From a virus: a stretch of 64,000 bases of DNA. Both the position numbers and the translations under genes were made by a program. Location of the stretch: IMG/VR virus record IMGVR_UViG_3300042564_005549, positions 17,705-81,704 of that record; one strand, 5' to 3'. The notes beneath the pieces were generated by a model that worked only from the letters and a program-made list of their open reading frames with translations, did no database searches and was not told where the DNA came from. Positions 62,148 to 64,000 of the stretch are shown one piece after another. How positions within the stretch are numbered: the stretch's first letter is position 1; each line of letters opens with the position of its first letter.

Positions 62148-62921
62148 ATGGCTTTACAACAAATTAATTGGTCGCAAATTGACACAAGGAATGTCCCGTC
62201 AGGTTCTCAAACAGATTTGGGAACCATTTCTGGTTCGTTACATTCAATATATGCTGACCACATATACATCTCAGGACAATTATTATCAAATAGTGATGAA
62301 CTAAATCAATGGTCCGCATCTATCAAAGAATCAATCGAGACCACAGGTTCTAATCTCACAGTAAAAGGTAATTTATTAGTAAAGGGTACAACAACCGCAA
62401 TTAATTCAACCACAGTTTCAATTGGAGACAATGTGATTGAGTTAAATGGTACTGAAGCGGGTTTTGGAGGTTTATTAGTTAAAGACCCTACTGCACCAAA
62501 CACAATTTCAGGTTCATTACTTTGGGATACTGCCAACGATAAGTGGATAGGTGGTCCGTTGGGTGATGAAGAAGGGTTTATTCAGGAAACTGAATTTACC
62601 AACTTTTCAAGTTCAGTTAGTACAACAATCGATGAAATTGGAATTTGGAGAGAAACGGGTTCATTCTACGCAACTACTCACGATTTACAGGTGACAGGTT
62701 CAATGAGAATCAAAGGAGATTTATTTGTTGAGGGAAAAACAACCTTAATACAGAAATTAGACCCGAATGTGGAATCTTTAGTGGTATCAGGGGCAATGAA
62801 TATCGTTCAAAACCAAATAAGTTCCCAAGTGATTGCCGCGTCTCTTAAAATACAGGGGTTAGGTGAGTTAGCAGATGTCAGCAAATTTGCGATAATTGAT
62901 TGTGGAGACGGATTTTTTTAA
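62148..62921 (+). CDS. Tail-fibre-like structural protein
   Basis: A 257-residue protein. Repeated short beta units TVKGNLLVKGTTTAINSTTV, QVTGSMRIKGDLFVEGKTTL and LVVSGAMNIVQNQI are typical of trimeric fibre shafts and beta-helical segments. The end (IQGLGELADVSKFAIIDCGD) may be a chaperone-like or knob region. Very likely part of a long tail fibre with the next gene. A shadow frame at 62098-62304 is not coding. Confidence 0.75.
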   Translation: MALQQINWSQIDTRNVPSGSQTDLGTISGSLHSIYADHIYISGQLLSNSDELNQWSASIKESIETTGSNLTVKGNLLVKGTTTAINSTTVSIGDNVIELNGTEAGFGGLLVKDPTAPNTISGSLLWDTANDKWIGGPLGDEEGFIQETEFTNFSSSVSTTIDEIGIWRETGSFYATTHDLQVTGSMRIKGDLFVEGKTTLIQKLDPNVESLVVSGAMNIVQNQISSQVIAASLKIQGLGELADVSKFAIIDCGDGFF

Positions 62922-62934
62922 ACGAAAAATAAAG

Positions 62935-62942
62935 TATTTATA
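62935..62942 (+). promoter_or_regulatory. TATTTATA box
   Basis: TATTTATATAAAACA 21 nt before the ATG at 62964, the same extended form as at 29838. Confidence 0.5.
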
Positions 62943-62963
62943 TAAAACAAAGTAAAACACATT

Positions 62964-64000
62964 ATGGCACAAATAATTAAACATAGAAGAGGTGGTATAT
63001 CAACCCTTAAAGATGTTACTGCTAGAATAGGTGAATTGGTGATGACTACAGGGTCAATTAATGACCTCAATGGACCAATGGTGTTCATTGGTGAAACTGA
63101 AGGAGTTGCCGGTGCTTACAGACCCGTATCTAAAATCTACCAAGGTGCAACAGCACCAACAATTTCGGTTGGTTCATATGGTTCGGTTGTTGATGGTACT
63201 CCCTTCTACGCTTCAGGTAATAAATCATTATACGTTTTAAGTCAGGCAGGAAATAATAGACTTGATTTAACGGGTAATATTGAAGGTAACACGATTAGTG
63301 GATTAACCATCAATAGATTAAATGGTAATTTAGAACTTAACGGTGATTTATTCATTACCGGTAGTACTTACCAAACAGGTTCTATCGATTTAACAGGTAA
63401 TGTTAAATTAGGTGGAAATATTACTGTCGGTGATTCAACAACTGATTTCGTTGCATTCGGTGCTGAGATTAGTTCATCAATAGTACCTGATATTCATAAT
63501 GCGTTTGACTTAGGTTCTACTGATAAGAATTGGAGAAATTTACACGTTAGTGGTACTGCGTATATTAACACGTTAGAGGCTCAAACTATATCACTTGATG
63601 GTATCACAGTATTTGATGACTTAATAGTTCAAGGAGACACTTACTTAGGTAATGGTGCAGGTGATGAAGTTTTCATTACAGGTAACACATATGTTGGTAA
63701 CTTAACTGATAATAGAGTTGTAATTGCGGGTACAAATGGATTGTTAGAAGACAGTGCTGATTTCACATTTGACGGAACAACTTTAAAAGTTGGTTCAGGA
63801 CATTTTGAAATTGCACAATCATCTGGTAACGTTAGAACTTCAGGTTCAGTATATGCTGAAGGATTGGGTACATTCCACAATGGATTATCGGTAAGTGGTG
63901 TAACAAATCTTTATGGAACTTTAGAAGCACATAGTACTTCTGAACTTAAAGGTTCTGTGGGTATCAACTCAACATTAGATGTTACAGGTTCTGTATATTT
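62964..64000 (+). CDS. Large tail-fibre/shaft protein, truncated by the window end
   Basis: Start at ATG 62964, open to the last base (345 residues visible). MAQIIKHRRGGISTLKDVTA then GELVMTTGS looks like the fibre attachment N-terminus seen in T4-like short fibre/adhesin proteins. The rest repeats beta-shaft units (LELNGDLFITGSTYQTGSID; NVKLGGNITVGDSTTD; DLGSTDKNWRNLHVSGTAYI). Probably a large trimeric long tail fibre. The DLGSxxxxWxxLxVSG unit is very common in phage and gliding-bacterium surface proteins. Confidence 0.8.
   Translation, partial: MAQIIKHRRGGISTLKDVTARIGELVMTTGSINDLNGPMVFIGETEGVAGAYRPVSKIYQGATAPTISVGSYGSVVDGTPFYASGNKSLYVLSQAGNNRLDLTGNIEGNTISGLTINRLNGNLELNGDLFITGSTYQTGSIDLTGNVKLGGNITVGDSTTDFVAFGAEISSSIVPDIHNAFDLGSTDKNWRNLHVSGTAYINTLEAQTISLDGITVFDDLIVQGDTYLGNGAGDEVFITGNTYVGNLTDNRVVIAGTNGLLEDSADFTFDGTTLKVGSGHFEIAQSSGNVRTSGSVYAEGLGTFHNGLSVSGVTNLYGTLEAHSTSELKGSVGINSTLDVTGSVY

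Noticed and set aside
1-64000. tRNA genes, IS elements, integrase or attachment sites
   Set aside because: I looked at the gaps and saw no cloverleaf, terminal inverted repeat, transposase or integrase motif. A search tool for tRNAs would be decisive; a hit in one of the short gaps would change this.

Overview
The window looks like part of the genome of a large, T4-like, contractile-tailed phage of a Bacteroidota host, probably a Flavobacteriia-type bacterium. The T4-like evidence is a set of homologues of gp32, UvsX, RNase H, gp41, NrdA/NrdB, gp25, gp6, gp46/gp47 and a gp61-type primase. The host evidence is a phage sigma-70 factor close in layout to Bacteroidota RpoD, an SprB-type adhesin repeat in a tail protein, A-rich leaders without strong Shine-Dalgarno sequences, promoter boxes resembling the Bacteroidota -7 element, and a C-terminal tail motif familiar from Bacteroidota proteins. 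The DNA is strongly AT-rich and gene-dense. Everything is on the + strand except one two-gene island at 57830-58617. I see no tRNA, IS element, CRISPR array or reverse transcriptase.

Layout. 1-4946: end of a very large tail/baseplate protein, two probable structural or scaffold-like proteins and a Dps/ferritin-like protein. 5047-13253: replication and nucleotide genes (SSB, UvsX, RNase H, helicase, NrdB, NrdA), ending in a structured spacer and a UUCG terminator. 13417-37573: baseplate and tail, starting with gp25 and gp6, then very large baseplate proteins chained by TAATG stop/start overlaps, a 1941-residue tail protein with TPTP linkers, a stand-alone Hint (intein/hedgehog-type) protein, and four fibre-like proteins sharing modules. 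37613-46299: RuvC-like resolvase, a candidate small RNA, primase, PD-(D/E)XK nuclease, gp47, a nucleotide-sugar dehydrogenase, an HNH nuclease and gp46. 46339-52324: ClpP, membrane/coiled-coil proteins resembling a spanin set, sigma-70, a membrane protein with a likely -1 frameshift at A10, and an amidase-like protein. 52302-56150: probable head/virion precursor proteins. 56201-62065: small unknown genes, the minus-strand island, Dam-type methylase, NusG-like factor, AAA+ ATPase, thioredoxin and glutaredoxin. 62148-64000: two more fibre-like proteins, the second running off the end.

Two promoter-like signals recur. TATTTATA (or TATTTATT/G) lies 3-22 nt upstream of starts of mostly structural genes and of the candidate small RNA. 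TTATATTTT lies upstream of replication and accessory genes. The first is the reverse complement of the T4 late box TATAAATA. With a phage sigma factor and a NusG-like protein in the same window, this suggests a distinct late-transcription programme, which is the most interesting system-level signal here. Other strong leads are the stand-alone Hint protein in the fibre cassette, the modular TPTP fibre family, the A10 frameshift and the sRNA at 38265-38337.
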